Assembly: GCA_963835585.1 (NCBI GenBank)
Contig: CAWIGF010000003.1
Coordinates: 186,001 to 250,000 of the forward strand
Source of the DNA: UBA10107 sp963835585
GTDB lineage: Archaea > Nanobdellota > Nanobdellia > Woesearchaeales > UBA10107
Direction: 5' to 3'
DNA length: 64,000 nt
Each line of letters opens with the position of its first letter. The stretch's first letter is position 1. The notes beneath the pieces are model-generated. The model saw only the letters and a program-made list of their open reading frames with translations. It was not told the DNA's origin and ran no database searches. A program made the position numbers and the translations under genes. Positions 23,551 through 32,348 of the stretch are shown in pieces.

Positions 23551-23748
23551 TTAAACCATCGATCCTATATCAACATTGTTGTTAGTGTCGACTGCTCCTG
23601 CAGTAGCTTGCTGTATGGCCGCATCATCGGATGCAGGTGCTGCCGAATTTGTACCTGTGCTTTGTGCAGTTTGCTGTGGTGCAGAATTTGTGCATCCTGC
23701 AAGAATGATCAATACTATCACTCCCAATATTATTAGAGTTTTGTTCAT
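23551..23748 (-). CDS. Small lipoprotein
   Basis: A 65-residue precursor: a hydrophobic signal segment ending in LIILAGC (a lipobox), then about 45 residues rich in Ala, Thr, Gln, Ser and Asn with no clear fold. The start overlaps the stop of the upstream coiled-coil secreted protein by 4 nt, so the two are translationally coupled and probably act together at the cell surface. Confidence 0.65.
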   Translation of the reverse strand: MNKTLIILGVIVLIILAGCTNSAPQQTAQSTGTNSAAPASDDAAIQQATAGAVDTNNNVDIGSMV

Positions 23749-24629
23749 TGTTGACCACCTGTTGCATTTGGCATGCCATATCCATTGTTCTGGAATTTGC
23801 CGATTCGGTTGCCCACTCTTTGACTAATGTTTCCGAGGTGTTGGTACATCATGGTTCTGTTATTATTTTGTGCCCACATCATTCCGCGATTCGTCGCGTT
23901 TTGTAATTTTTCTAGGTTGGCAAGTTGTTTTACTCTTAGCTGTGAGATTATTTCCTGCAATTTTGTTTGTGCATCTTCTTTGTTTTTTGCAGAAATTTTC
24001 TCATATGCATCCTTCAAATTTTCCCTTGCTTCTGTTACGTTTATGGCGCCATTTCGCAGTTGTTCCACAAGTCCCGGAACCTGTAAATTGAGTCCGGACA
24101 TTGTTTGCGCGAAGATATCCGCGTTGATGTTCTGTCTCAATTTTTCTATTCTTTGCTGCAAATCTCTATCTTGCTCTTGCAGATTTTTTATCCTCTGTAG
24201 AATATCTGCTTTTTGGTCTGCCTTTATGATTTGGTCTGCCTTCGTTTTGAAGTCTCGTACCAATTCCATTGCCTGTTGTCTGATGGCCATGAATTGTGAG
24301 ATTGCATCGGTCGAAGTCGGATCAACTTGAGAAACATTTTGTTCAAGCGCTTGCAATGAATTAAGATCCGATTGCAAAGCACTAACATCCGTTCCGTTCG
24401 TGCTGAGCTTGTTTATGACAATCTGCCCTTCCGCTACTGCCTTTTGGATGCTATCCTGGAGTTGCAATAGTCTCAATTGGATGCCGTTGACTGTAGACAT
24501 TATGGCTACATCATTTTGTATTGTCCAATTGCTTGTTGGAGCTGTCGTGTTTGTGTCCTGCGCCAATACAAACGGCACTGCCGTGAGCACCAGCATGAGA
24601 ACAGCAAATATGCTTAAAGTTCCTTTCAT
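23745..24629 (-). CDS. Secreted helical (coiled-coil) protein
   Basis: A 294-residue protein with a signal peptide (residues 1-23, ending FVLAQ) and then nearly all helix: heptad-rich segments around residues 45-190 (LQRIKNLQEQDRDLQQRIEKL) and 195-250 (LKDAYEKISAKNKEDAQ). The C-terminus is Asn/Gly/Gln-rich. It probably forms an extracellular bundle. It is coupled to a small lipoprotein. Its promoter carries three phased CCGGAA-type repeats, so expression is probably regulated. No catalytic motif. Confidence 0.65.
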   Translation of the reverse strand: MKGTLSIFAVLMLVLTAVPFVLAQDTNTTAPTSNWTIQNDVAIMSTVNGIQLRLLQLQDSIQKAVAEGQIVINKLSTNGTDVSALQSDLNSLQALEQNVSQVDPTSTDAISQFMAIRQQAMELVRDFKTKADQIIKADQKADILQRIKNLQEQDRDLQQRIEKLRQNINADIFAQTMSGLNLQVPGLVEQLRNGAINVTEARENLKDAYEKISAKNKEDAQTKLQEIISQLRVKQLANLEKLQNATNRGMMWAQNNNRTMMYQHLGNISQRVGNRIGKFQNNGYGMPNATGGQQ

Positions 24630-24687
24630 GGTATTAACCTCCTTGTGTTAATAGCTAATATGAAGGTGGAACGGCATATTAAATTAA

Positions 24688-24714
24688 CCCGGAAGTAACC
24701 GGAACAACCCGGAA
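24688..24714 (-). promoter_or_regulatory. Three phased CCGGAA repeats upstream of secreted-protein promoter
   Basis: CCCGGAA at 24688, ACCGGAA at 24698 and CCCGGAA at 24708 recur every 10 bp, one helical turn. On the minus strand they lie directly before a TATA-like TTAATTTAATA, some 45-55 bp from the start codon at 24629. Position and phasing suit an activator or repressor that binds as a cooperative array. Confidence 0.55.
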
Positions 24715-24752
24715 CGTTTGGATTGTTTAAGCGCATAATATTATGCAGAATA

Positions 24753-25091
24753 CTAGATGAGAGCAAGCATATCTTTTGATTTTTTATATAATTCAGGGAT
24801 ACTTTTGATATTTACTCCCTCTTCTTGGATTATATTATATATGATTTGATATGTAAGAATGGCATCTTCTATTTTCTTGACATGTAACTCTTGGTGTAAT
24901 TCATTGCTGCAGTCTGAGAGATGATGTCCATGTTTCTGTTGAGATCGTTTAATTATCATTAAGTAACTGTCTGTGTTTCTTATTTCATTGAATTCTTTTT
25001 CCATTAATAATATCATCATCCCTTTTAGAGAGAAATTCTCTTCACTTGCTATGTTGTTTTTTATTTCGATAACTTCTTCTATTCCTACCAT
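24753..25091 (-). CDS. Hypothetical helical protein
   Basis: A 112-residue soluble protein predicted mostly helical (IEEVIEIKNNIASEENF, LHVKKIEDAILTYQIIYNII). It contains a HGHHLSDC stretch with three His and one Cys that might bind a metal, but no known motif is completed. It lies downstream of a membrane-anchored regulator on the same strand, 34 bp away, and may share its transcript. Function unknown. Confidence 0.55.
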   Translation of the reverse strand: MVGIEEVIEIKNNIASEENFSLKGMMILLMEKEFNEIRNTDSYLMIIKRSQQKHGHHLSDCSNELHQELHVKKIEDAILTYQIIYNIIQEEGVNIKSIPELYKKSKDMLALI

Positions 25092-25125
25092 TGTTGAAAA
25101 TCAGAAAACTAAGCTGTATTTAACT

Positions 25126-25830
25126 TTATTGGTTTAGTCCAACGACATTGCTCATTCCCGTCGTTTCCTTGAAAATAACTCCCTTTTTGGCAAGGGTCTC
25201 AACATTCCTAGAAAGCGATGACTTGGGAAGCCTCAGTTCCTTCTCAAGCTCTGCTTGGGTAACATTGCCATGCTTCTGAAGATACTCTATTATTCTCCAT
25301 TGCCGTTCTGTGAAGATATCTCTGTTCAATTCCTTGTGTTCTGTTTCCCTTGTTTGTTTTGTATTTTTCTTGTTTTTCCTGAATAATATGTATGCCCAAA
25401 TTCCAAGAGCGATTAAAATAATGCCACATACAATGTAAATTATATCACTTTGACTTATTTGTTGTATGGTGTATTGCGTGAGAACATAGATGCTTTGATT
25501 GTGTCCTGTTCCTATTATTGTTATGATTCCATTTGTATCCTCGATCCTTATTTTAGTGTTTGTATTGAGATAATTTACAGCGGCATTTTTTGGAAGGTTG
25601 ATGTGGTAGATGTAGTCCTCGAATACGGGACTGCTGATGTTAAGAAGCCAGTATTCTCCTTGTTTTGAAGTAAGGTTTTCTGTTATTCCTTGGAACGGGC
25701 CATAATTTGTCTGCCCGCTTATTGCCACATCTCCTGTCTCCGCAACATTGAACGTCAAATCCCCATAAAGAATGCCGTGGACTGACAGTATTGACAGCAT
25801 AAAAACCATAATGGCAACGTATAATTTCAT
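25126..25830 (-). CDS. Membrane-anchored winged-helix regulator
   Basis: A 234-residue protein with a signal-like N-terminus (residues 1-20), an extracellular beta-rich domain (to about 130), one membrane helix (IIYIVCGIILIALGIWAYIL) and a cytosolic winged helix at residues 175-234 (TERQWRIIEYLQKHGNVTQAE, LRLPKSSLSRNVETLAKKG). This is the layout of archaeal one-component membrane regulators (COG2512-like), expected to sense an outside signal and bind DNA. Target genes are not evident; the downstream helical protein is a candidate. Confidence 0.8.
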   Translation of the reverse strand: MKLYVAIMVFMLSILSVHGILYGDLTFNVAETGDVAISGQTNYGPFQGITENLTSKQGEYWLLNISSPVFEDYIYHINLPKNAAVNYLNTNTKIRIEDTNGIITIIGTGHNQSIYVLTQYTIQQISQSDIIYIVCGIILIALGIWAYILFRKNKKNTKQTRETEHKELNRDIFTERQWRIIEYLQKHGNVTQAELEKELRLPKSSLSRNVETLAKKGVIFKETTGMSNVVGLNQ

Positions 25831-25912
25831 ATGACCTTTTGGAGCACTTTCATTTATAAACTCTTCTGAGTCAGAAACCCGAACTTAAGTGCAGGGAAAT
25901 TCAATTTTTTTA

Positions 25913-27655
25913 CTAATTGACTAAACTCTTTAGTTCTTCAAGTCGCTCTCTGATTATATTGAACCCTTCCTGCCAGAATTGCTCAGACTCTATGTCTATG
26001 CCGACTTCCTTGAGGATATCTTTTATTGACTTAGATCCGCCATATGAAAGTATTTTTTTCATTTTTGGCACAAATTTCTTTCCCTGTTTTTTATACATAT
26101 TAAGCAAAGAGAGAACTAGCAAATTTCCAAATGCGTACGCATAGCAGTAAAATGGCCATTGGAAGAAATGAGGAATTCTCATCCAGCCGTATTTGTAATA
26201 ATCAGGAACTTCAACACTCTTTCCATATCCTTCCCTCATTGTCTTCAGCCAGATCTGGTGCAAATCTTCCTGCGAGCATCCTTTTGCCACTGATTTGTAT
26301 GCCTCAATCTCGAATAGAGTATATCGGATCTGGCGCTGTATCGTTCCTGCAAGATCATCAAGGAGGCTCATGAGCTTTGCAATTTTTCTATTCTTGTCTT
26401 TTTCCTCCTCAATTTCACGTTCAATAAGGAGATTTTCAGAGAATACCGACGCCGTTTCAGCAAGGCTTATTGGCGCATGCCATTCAGAAAAAGAATTTTT
26501 GTATGAATACTGACTGTGTATCCCGTGCCCAAGCTCGTGGATTAATGTCCGCACATCCTCTTCCTGTCCTTTGTAATTCGTCATGATATAAGGTATAAAC
26601 GTTGGGAATGACATGCAGAATGCACTCGGATATTTTCCTTTTCGTGACTCCGAGTCTATGTGTTTCGCGTCGATTATTTTAAGCGCGTATTGTTTGAATT
26701 CTGAATCAAATTCATTGAATGTGTCGAGTACTATTTTTATGGCTTCATCGTATTCAATATGTTTTTGAGGAACAGGATATGGTGCCAAAAGATCCGTCAC
26801 GCTCATTGTCTTGAGTTTCAAAATCTTTTTCTTTACTTCGAAGAATTCTCGAAATATTATCTCATTCTTTTTTGATATTGAAATAAGGGCATCGACGGCC
26901 TTGAGTGGAATATCTTCTCCTAATGAACGAACAGCAATCGGTGATTCAAATTTCCTGAGTTCTATGTTCTCTTTTATGTAGTCGGTAACAATATTCTGAT
27001 AGATGTGTGCAAGAGGAATCTTGCTCTCTTCGTATTTCTTAAGCATTATTTTGTACGCTTGCTTTCGTTCTTCTTTGTCTTGGGAGCGGGTAAACTTCAT
27101 AATCTCGCTTTCGGAAACTTTCTTATTCTTCCACTCAAATTCAAATTCATGTGTGATCATGTCATGCAGCTCAACCAACGCGCTGTTTCCTGTTATGTCT
27201 TTTATTGAAATTATTTTTTCCTCTTCTTCCTCAAGTATGTATTTCCTAAGTCGCCGTGCGTAGTTCATGGAGTATTTGTTCTTCTTTATTGATTTCAGTA
27301 TCCTGTCAGCGTTCCTGTCATCGATTTTTTTCCACCATGTCGAGAAAAATATCATCCTGTTCGAGTTGTTCGAGTTTATTTGTTTTAATTTATTGTTGAG
27401 CTCGATGAACCGCTCATTTTTATTGTCTGATTGCATGCCAAGATCTGCGTAGATTGATATCGGTGCGCCTACTTTTGCTATCTCTTCAGACAAATCAATC
27501 AACTGATTTATTGTGTCTGCATCGACATCTGGAGTAAGCTTTTTTTTGTATGTCTCGAATTCAGAAACTTTCTGCTCAACCAACTTAAGATTATTTTCAA
27601 TTTGTTTTTCTTCAATAATGTCCTTTAAATCCCATTTTCCAATCTTGTAGACCAT
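25913..27655 (-). CDS. pepF: Oligoendopeptidase F-type M3 metallopeptidase
   Basis: Cytosolic zinc peptidase degrading short peptides. The HEXXH motif is at residues 373-377 (LIHELGHGIHSQYS), with the third zinc ligand expected in the downstream SLAETASVFSE segment. At 580 residues and with no signal peptide it matches the M3B family. It is the last gene of an apparent minus-strand operon: radical SAM, acyl-CoA synthetase beta, Dus, then PepF, with gaps of 3-19 bp. Catabolism of peptides would feed the acid-CoA pathway, consistent with that grouping. Confidence 0.94.
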   Translation of the reverse strand: MVYKIGKWDLKDIIEEKQIENNLKLVEQKVSEFETYKKKLTPDVDADTINQLIDLSEEIAKVGAPISIYADLGMQSDNKNERFIELNNKLKQINSNNSNRMIFFSTWWKKIDDRNADRILKSIKKNKYSMNYARRLRKYILEEEEEKIISIKDITGNSALVELHDMITHEFEFEWKNKKVSESEIMKFTRSQDKEERKQAYKIMLKKYEESKIPLAHIYQNIVTDYIKENIELRKFESPIAVRSLGEDIPLKAVDALISISKKNEIIFREFFEVKKKILKLKTMSVTDLLAPYPVPQKHIEYDEAIKIVLDTFNEFDSEFKQYALKIIDAKHIDSESRKGKYPSAFCMSFPTFIPYIMTNYKGQEEDVRTLIHELGHGIHSQYSYKNSFSEWHAPISLAETASVFSENLLIEREIEEEKDKNRKIAKLMSLLDDLAGTIQRQIRYTLFEIEAYKSVAKGCSQEDLHQIWLKTMREGYGKSVEVPDYYKYGWMRIPHFFQWPFYCYAYAFGNLLVLSLLNMYKKQGKKFVPKMKKILSYGGSKSIKDILKEVGIDIESEQFWQEGFNIIRERLEELKSLVN

Positions 27656-27664
27656 AAAAATAAG

Positions 27665-28594
27665 CTATTTTTGATTATTTATAAAGATATTGAACAGGCT
27701 AAGGGCTTCTTCATCGGATTTTGCCTTTGTTATCGCGTCTCTGACTTTCGCGCTGTTGTCAATTCCCCTGATGAGGTTTACGGCAATCATTTTTAGATTG
27801 TTGTTTGATTGCCCATAATTATATTTTTTGCAAAGCGAGACATATTCCTCAAGAATCTTGTTCTTGTCAGGTTCTGAGTATGTTCTTTTTTTCTCGTACT
27901 CAACACACTGCCTGAAAATAAAGGGATTTTTTATTGCGGCCCTTCCTATCATTACATAATCGCAGCCAGTTTTCTCGAGCATCTCTTCCGCCCGTTCGGG
28001 AGTTGTCACATCACCATTTCCTATGACTGGGATGTTTAGGATTTCCTTCACTTTTCGGATTGTCTCCCAGTCGGCAGCGCCAGCATATTTTTGTTCCTGG
28101 GTACGTGCATGGATGGTGATTGCGGAGACTCCAGCCGCTTCCAGCGCTTTTGCGATTTCAGGTGCCTCGTTTTTCTTGAATCCAGATCTCATCTTGACTG
28201 TAACAGGGACGTCAATTGCAGAAACTATCTTTGTTATGAGCTCCTTTAATTTTTCTTTTTCATTAAGCAATGCGGATCCATAACCAAGACTGATTATTTT
28301 TTTTGAAGGGCAGCCCATGTTGATGTCAAGGATTTGATAGCCTCTTGCTTTTTCTGCAGCGTCAATAATGTGCCTAGTATTGTTTCCGCTTAATTGGAGG
28401 GCAAGGGGTCTGTCATCTTCATTTGTTTCAGCCATGCGCAGCGTCTTTATGCTTTCTCTTGACAATGCAATGGCATTGATCTGCTCAGTGTAGGCGAGGC
28501 TCGCTCCATAATTTCTGCAAAGAATCCTGAATGGCAGGATGGAAACGTCCGCCATCGGCGCAAGAACGAACTTATTTTTTAATTTTGGAAACAT
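27665..28594 (-). CDS. dus: tRNA-dihydrouridine synthase (DusB-like)
   Basis: FMN enzyme reducing uridines in tRNA. The 309 residues start with the FMN-binding strand FVLAPMADVS and contain the catalytic Cys in NMGCPSKKI, substrate/FMN contacts in VTVKMRSGF and ITIHARTQEQ, and IGNGDVTTPE. Length and order fit bacterial-type DusB. The start is 3 bp from the stop of the acyl-CoA synthetase beta gene. A diverged second Dus gene is at 59829-60842, so the pair may serve different tRNA positions. Confidence 0.93.
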   Translation of the reverse strand: MFPKLKNKFVLAPMADVSILPFRILCRNYGASLAYTEQINAIALSRESIKTLRMAETNEDDRPLALQLSGNNTRHIIDAAEKARGYQILDINMGCPSKKIISLGYGSALLNEKEKLKELITKIVSAIDVPVTVKMRSGFKKNEAPEIAKALEAAGVSAITIHARTQEQKYAGAADWETIRKVKEILNIPVIGNGDVTTPERAEEMLEKTGCDYVMIGRAAIKNPFIFRQCVEYEKKRTYSEPDKNKILEEYVSLCKKYNYGQSNNNLKMIAVNLIRGIDNSAKVRDAITKAKSDEEALSLFNIFINNQK

Positions 28595-28597
28595 TTT

Positions 28598-29224
28598 TTA
28601 CTCAAGAATGATTCGCGCATCCACGACAATAGCCTTGTTGTGAAGAATAAGTGGGTTTATGTCCATTTCCTGCATGACATGATGCTCTTTTGGAATCTCG
28701 GATATCGCAACCAGTGTTTTCTTTAGCGCGGCAATATTGTTCTGTGTCCCTCTTGCTCCTTTTATTATCTTCTTGAATTTCAGATGTTCAATCATGCTTT
28801 CTGCGTCCTTCGTGGTAATTGGGCATTTTCTCCATTGAACATCATTGAGCTCCTCGACAAAAATTCCTCCAATCCCCAAACCAATGACGTGACCGAATGT
28901 AGCATCCTTTTTTATTCCAACAAAGACTTCGGTTCCTTCCTCAAACTTCTGGACCATTATGCCTTCGATTTTTAGTTTTTTGTCTATTGCAATCTGCAGT
29001 AGTTCGCTGTATTGTTGCATCAGATCTTGCTTATTATTGACGATTCTTACTCCTTTAATCTCTGTTTTGTGCAGCGCTTCTTTCGATATTATTTTGAGAA
29101 CAGAAGGATATATTCCAAATCCAAGCGCTTCATCTATGTTTTTTGTCAAAACACTTTTGGACACTTCTGTGTATTTTTCAAGAAGATTTTGTGCTTCATA
29201 CGCCGTAAGGACATTCATAATCAA
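28598..29224 (-). CDS. acdB: ADP-forming acetyl/acyl-CoA synthetase, beta (ATP-grasp) subunit
   Basis: A 208-residue ATP-grasp subunit that, with the alpha subunit, converts acyl-CoA, ADP and phosphate to acid, CoA and ATP. Recognisable parts are the N-terminal LTAYEAQNLLEKY, the central VQKFEEGTEVFVGIKKD, the GLGIGGIFVE loop and the C-terminal MDINPLILHNKAIVVDARI. It is slightly short for the family. The alpha subunit gene is separate, at 35723-36973. It lies in an operon between a radical SAM gene and dus. The ATG two codons later may be the true start. Confidence 0.9.
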   Translation of the reverse strand: MIMNVLTAYEAQNLLEKYTEVSKSVLTKNIDEALGFGIYPSVLKIISKEALHKTEIKGVRIVNNKQDLMQQYSELLQIAIDKKLKIEGIMVQKFEEGTEVFVGIKKDATFGHVIGLGIGGIFVEELNDVQWRKCPITTKDAESMIEHLKFKKIIKGARGTQNNIAALKKTLVAISEIPKEHHVMQEMDINPLILHNKAIVVDARIILE

Positions 29225-29243
29225 ACATTAAGAAGCTGGGCTT

Positions 29244-30284
29244 TTAAATGTTTTTGTGTTCTTTTATTGCTTTTAGGGGGGCATTAATATGTGCAAGATC
29301 TTGGAAGTACCCTACAATCTCTTGAAGCATACTTTTCTGTTCTTGAAGAGACTTTCCACGCAAATTCCATCTCAATTTTTCATTTCTGCAGCCGTCAATT
29401 AAAGCGACCATATTTGATGTGATTAGTGGAGAATAGACACCGTTTTGGCAATCATCTCCGAAGTGAGGACAGGAATCGACGCATTTTGATTTGCTGAAAT
29501 AGGCACCATTTGTTGAGTCTTGAAGCAAAACAAGGTTTCTTTCAAGATTAAAAGCACGTATTGGAACTCCAAATAAACTGTCTTTAGTATAGGGATACAT
29601 CTCTTTATTCGATTTTGATTGAAGTTCAGGAATTAGGCTTGTCAAGTCAACATAATTGTTTTTCCACCAATCTTTTGGATTTTCTTTGTTTTTTTCTGTT
29701 GCTATGTATCGATCTTGGTAGAATAACTCAAGCAGCTTTATATCGAACCCAAGTGTTGATGCATATGATATCAAATCAGGTACTTCATCTACATTTAATT
29801 TTGTCACAACTGTATTAAGACGGACATTTATGCCCCTTTTTGATGCTTCTTTTAGGTTCTTGTCGAGTCCATTGGTCAGTATTTTTTCTATTCCTTGTTT
29901 CTTTTTTGATTGAATCAATGAGTCAAGACTGATGCCCAATTTTATTCGCTCTTTGTTTTGTTCAATCAAATCTAAGTAATGATTCAAGAATGTTGCATTT
30001 GTCGAGATATTTATCTTGCTGTCGTTATCTTTTGAAAGTAAGTAGGCAAGTATTTCAGAAAACCATTGAACGCTCATAGGCTCGCCACCAGTTAGCCTAA
30101 ATAGTTTAAACCCAGTATCATGAGCAGAGTCTATTATTGCCTTTGCTTCATTTAGAGACATATCTCTTCCCCAACTCATTTTGTTCTCACCAACAGGATC
30201 ACAATACGCGCATGAAAGATTGCATTCTTTCAGTAAGGCAATTGCCAAACGTATATCTTTCGCAGAGATATTTTGCATGCACAT
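29244..30284 (-). CDS. MoaA-like radical SAM protein
   Basis: A 346-residue radical SAM enzyme. The first Fe-S cluster motif is CNLSCAYC (residues about 18-25), followed by a SAM-binding LTGGEPM and the barrel strands. A C-terminal cysteine set (KCVDSCPHFGDDC, then GCRNEKLRWNLRGKS) suggests a second cluster as in MoaA. No other molybdopterin genes are near, so it may act on another substrate. It is first in an operon with acyl-CoA synthetase beta, dus and pepF. The MCMQ start could be M3 instead. Confidence 0.85.
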   Translation of the reverse strand: MCMQNISAKDIRLAIALLKECNLSCAYCDPVGENKMSWGRDMSLNEAKAIIDSAHDTGFKLFRLTGGEPMSVQWFSEILAYLLSKDNDSKINISTNATFLNHYLDLIEQNKERIKLGISLDSLIQSKKKQGIEKILTNGLDKNLKEASKRGINVRLNTVVTKLNVDEVPDLISYASTLGFDIKLLELFYQDRYIATEKNKENPKDWWKNNYVDLTSLIPELQSKSNKEMYPYTKDSLFGVPIRAFNLERNLVLLQDSTNGAYFSKSKCVDSCPHFGDDCQNGVYSPLITSNMVALIDGCRNEKLRWNLRGKSLQEQKSMLQEIVGYFQDLAHINAPLKAIKEHKNI

Positions 30285-30376
30285 TCCAAAATCAGGATGT
30301 ATATAAATATGTTGAAGTAAATTTAAGACTTTAAATCTTAGAAAGAATTAAATAAACATGTTTTATTTGATTTAAC

Positions 30377-31081
30377 ATGCCAAAAGATTTGTGCTGGATT
30401 GTCGATTGCGGAGAAATAGAATACACCAAGGCTCTGGATATTCAGGAAAAACTTCGTGTTCTTCGCGGCAAAGATATGATTCCTGATGTTCTTCTTTTAC
30501 TGGAGCATCCACCAACAATAACTATGGGAAAAAAGGCAGATGAGGGTATGTTGAGGATTCCGAAATGCGTTATTGAAAAGAAAGGAATTCCTGTGTGCTA
30601 TATAGGACGAGGCGGAAAAGCAACGTTCCATGGTCCTGGTCAAATTGTAGGATATGCAATACGAAGAATACCATTAAAGGGGCTGGGCAGACATTTAGTC
30701 GGCTTGGAAGAGGTTATGCTAAGGACTATCAAAGAATATGGGATAAACGCGACAAAGAATCATGGAGTATGGACAAAAGTGAAGAGAAGTTATGAAAAGC
30801 TAGGCGCTATTGGTGTAGAAATGAATGAATATGGGGTTACAATGCATGGATTTGCCCTTAATGCGAATGTAAAACTCAATTATTATAATCTAATTGATAT
30901 GTGTGGATTCAAGGACAAGTTTGCAACATCAATCCAAAAAGTGCTTGGAAAATCTATTGATTTAGATGAACTAAAACAAAAACTAACTAAAAATTACGCA
31001 AATGTCTTCAAATGCAACGTTGAAAACAAGTCTTTACATTATCTACAAGGATTAGTGAAAAAATCTACTCGAGCTCCATAA
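30377..31081 (+). CDS. lipB: Lipoyl(octanoyl) transferase LipB
   Basis: Transfers octanoate from acyl carrier protein to the lipoyl domain of E2. The conserved RGGKATFHGPGQIVGY, the Lys of KLGAIGVEMN, and the catalytic Cys176 in IDMCGFKDK are all present in 234 residues. Product then becomes substrate of LipA encoded across the operon. It is convergent with the E2 gene, overlapping by 17 nt. A TATA-like TTTTATTTGAT lies before the ATG. Confidence 0.96.
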   Translation: MPKDLCWIVDCGEIEYTKALDIQEKLRVLRGKDMIPDVLLLLEHPPTITMGKKADEGMLRIPKCVIEKKGIPVCYIGRGGKATFHGPGQIVGYAIRRIPLKGLGRHLVGLEEVMLRTIKEYGINATKNHGVWTKVKRSYEKLGAIGVEMNEYGVTMHGFALNANVKLNYYNLIDMCGFKDKFATSIQKVLGKSIDLDELKQKLTKNYANVFKCNVENKSLHYLQGLVKKSTRAP

Positions 31082-32348
31082 GTAGCTTGTCAGGATCTTC
31101 TAAATAGCTTTTAAGGTCGTTCATGAACCGTGCAGCCTCAGCACCATCTGTCACTCTATGGTCGAAAGTAAGAGAAAGCGGCATTATTTTTCTGATTGCT
31201 ACTGTTCCATTGATTGCAACAGGTTTTTCATGTATTTTTCCTGTCAGCAAAATGGCAACTTCCGGATAGTTCATAACAGGAGTCGCAAAAATCCCTCCAA
31301 TAGTACCTATGTTCGTTATGGTGAATGTTCCGCCTTTCATGTCTCCTAAATCGATGATTCTCCTTCGCGCGGCATCAGCCAATTGTTCTATCTCTGCAGC
31401 AATGTCATCTATGTTCTTCTTGTCGGCGATTTTCAAAACAGGAACCATCAATCCATTTTGTGTATCTACAGCAAATCCGATGTTGTAATATTTTTTAAGA
31501 ACAATTTCCTCATTTTCATCATCCATGTTTGCATTCAGATACGGATGTAGTTTCAGTGCTGCTATGACTGCCTTTATCACGAATGGGAGGAACGTCAAAT
31601 GAATTCCTTTCTTCAATAGAACTTCCTTTTCCTTTTGTTGTATTTCGAAAAGGTGTGTGACATCTACTTCATCAAAGTGACTGACTGGAACGGTTTTATG
31701 TGCAGCATCCATTAGATGGGATGCTATCGTCCTTCGTATACCGTTCAACGGTATTTTCTCAACATATCCATAGACATCATAGTCCCTTTTTATGATTTTT
31801 ACACCTGAGCTTGTTTCCACGACAGAGGATGTTGCTACCTTTACTTCTCCAATTGAATGAAGAACATCCTCTTTTGTTACGGTTCCGTCCATGCCCGTCG
31901 GTGTTATGGTTGAAATATCAACTCCTTTTTCTTCGGCAAGCTTTCTGACTGAAGGCAAAGCCTTTGCTTTCTTCCCTTCTTTTTGGGTTTCCTTTTCTGC
32001 AACAGCTATTTGCGTCACTTTAGGTTCTTCATATTCTGGCAATGATCCGACGACGGAGCCTGCATCTTTCGGTTTTTTTGTTTCCTGTTTTTGGGAGGCA
32101 ATTCCTTTGCTTCCGTCGTCAATGACAACAAGCACGGCGCCGACTTTCACATGCTCGCCTTCCTTTCCGAATATCTTTAATATCTTTCCAGCCTTGGGGC
32201 TTGGAATTTCAGCAATCGCCTTGTCTGTTTCAATCTCAAGAATGACTTGGTCTTGCTTTACTACATCTCCTTCTTTGACTTTCCATTTAATTATCTCTCC
32301 TTCCGTTATTCCTTCTCCAACATCAGGGAATTTGAATTCAAAGCTCAT
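31065..32348 (-). CDS. pdhC: 2-oxo acid dehydrogenase E2 (dihydrolipoyl acyltransferase)
   Basis: Core of the pyruvate (or branched-chain) dehydrogenase complex. A lipoyl domain at residues 1-80 carries the lipoylated K43 in ETDKAIAEIP. A Gly/Ser/Lys-rich linker follows, then the E1/E3-binding domain near LPSVRKLAEEKGVDI, and the catalytic acyltransferase domain ending with the active-site HRVTDG. Only one lipoyl domain is present. The start overlaps the E1 beta stop by 4 nt. E3-binding capacity is retained although no E3 gene is in the window. Confidence 0.96.
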   Translation of the reverse strand: MSFEFKFPDVGEGITEGEIIKWKVKEGDVVKQDQVILEIETDKAIAEIPSPKAGKILKIFGKEGEHVKVGAVLVVIDDGSKGIASQKQETKKPKDAGSVVGSLPEYEEPKVTQIAVAEKETQKEGKKAKALPSVRKLAEEKGVDISTITPTGMDGTVTKEDVLHSIGEVKVATSSVVETSSGVKIIKRDYDVYGYVEKIPLNGIRRTIASHLMDAAHKTVPVSHFDEVDVTHLFEIQQKEKEVLLKKGIHLTFLPFVIKAVIAALKLHPYLNANMDDENEEIVLKKYYNIGFAVDTQNGLMVPVLKIADKKNIDDIAAEIEQLADAARRRIIDLGDMKGGTFTITNIGTIGGIFATPVMNYPEVAILLTGKIHEKPVAINGTVAIRKIMPLSLTFDHRVTDGAEAARFMNDLKSYLEDPDKLLMELE

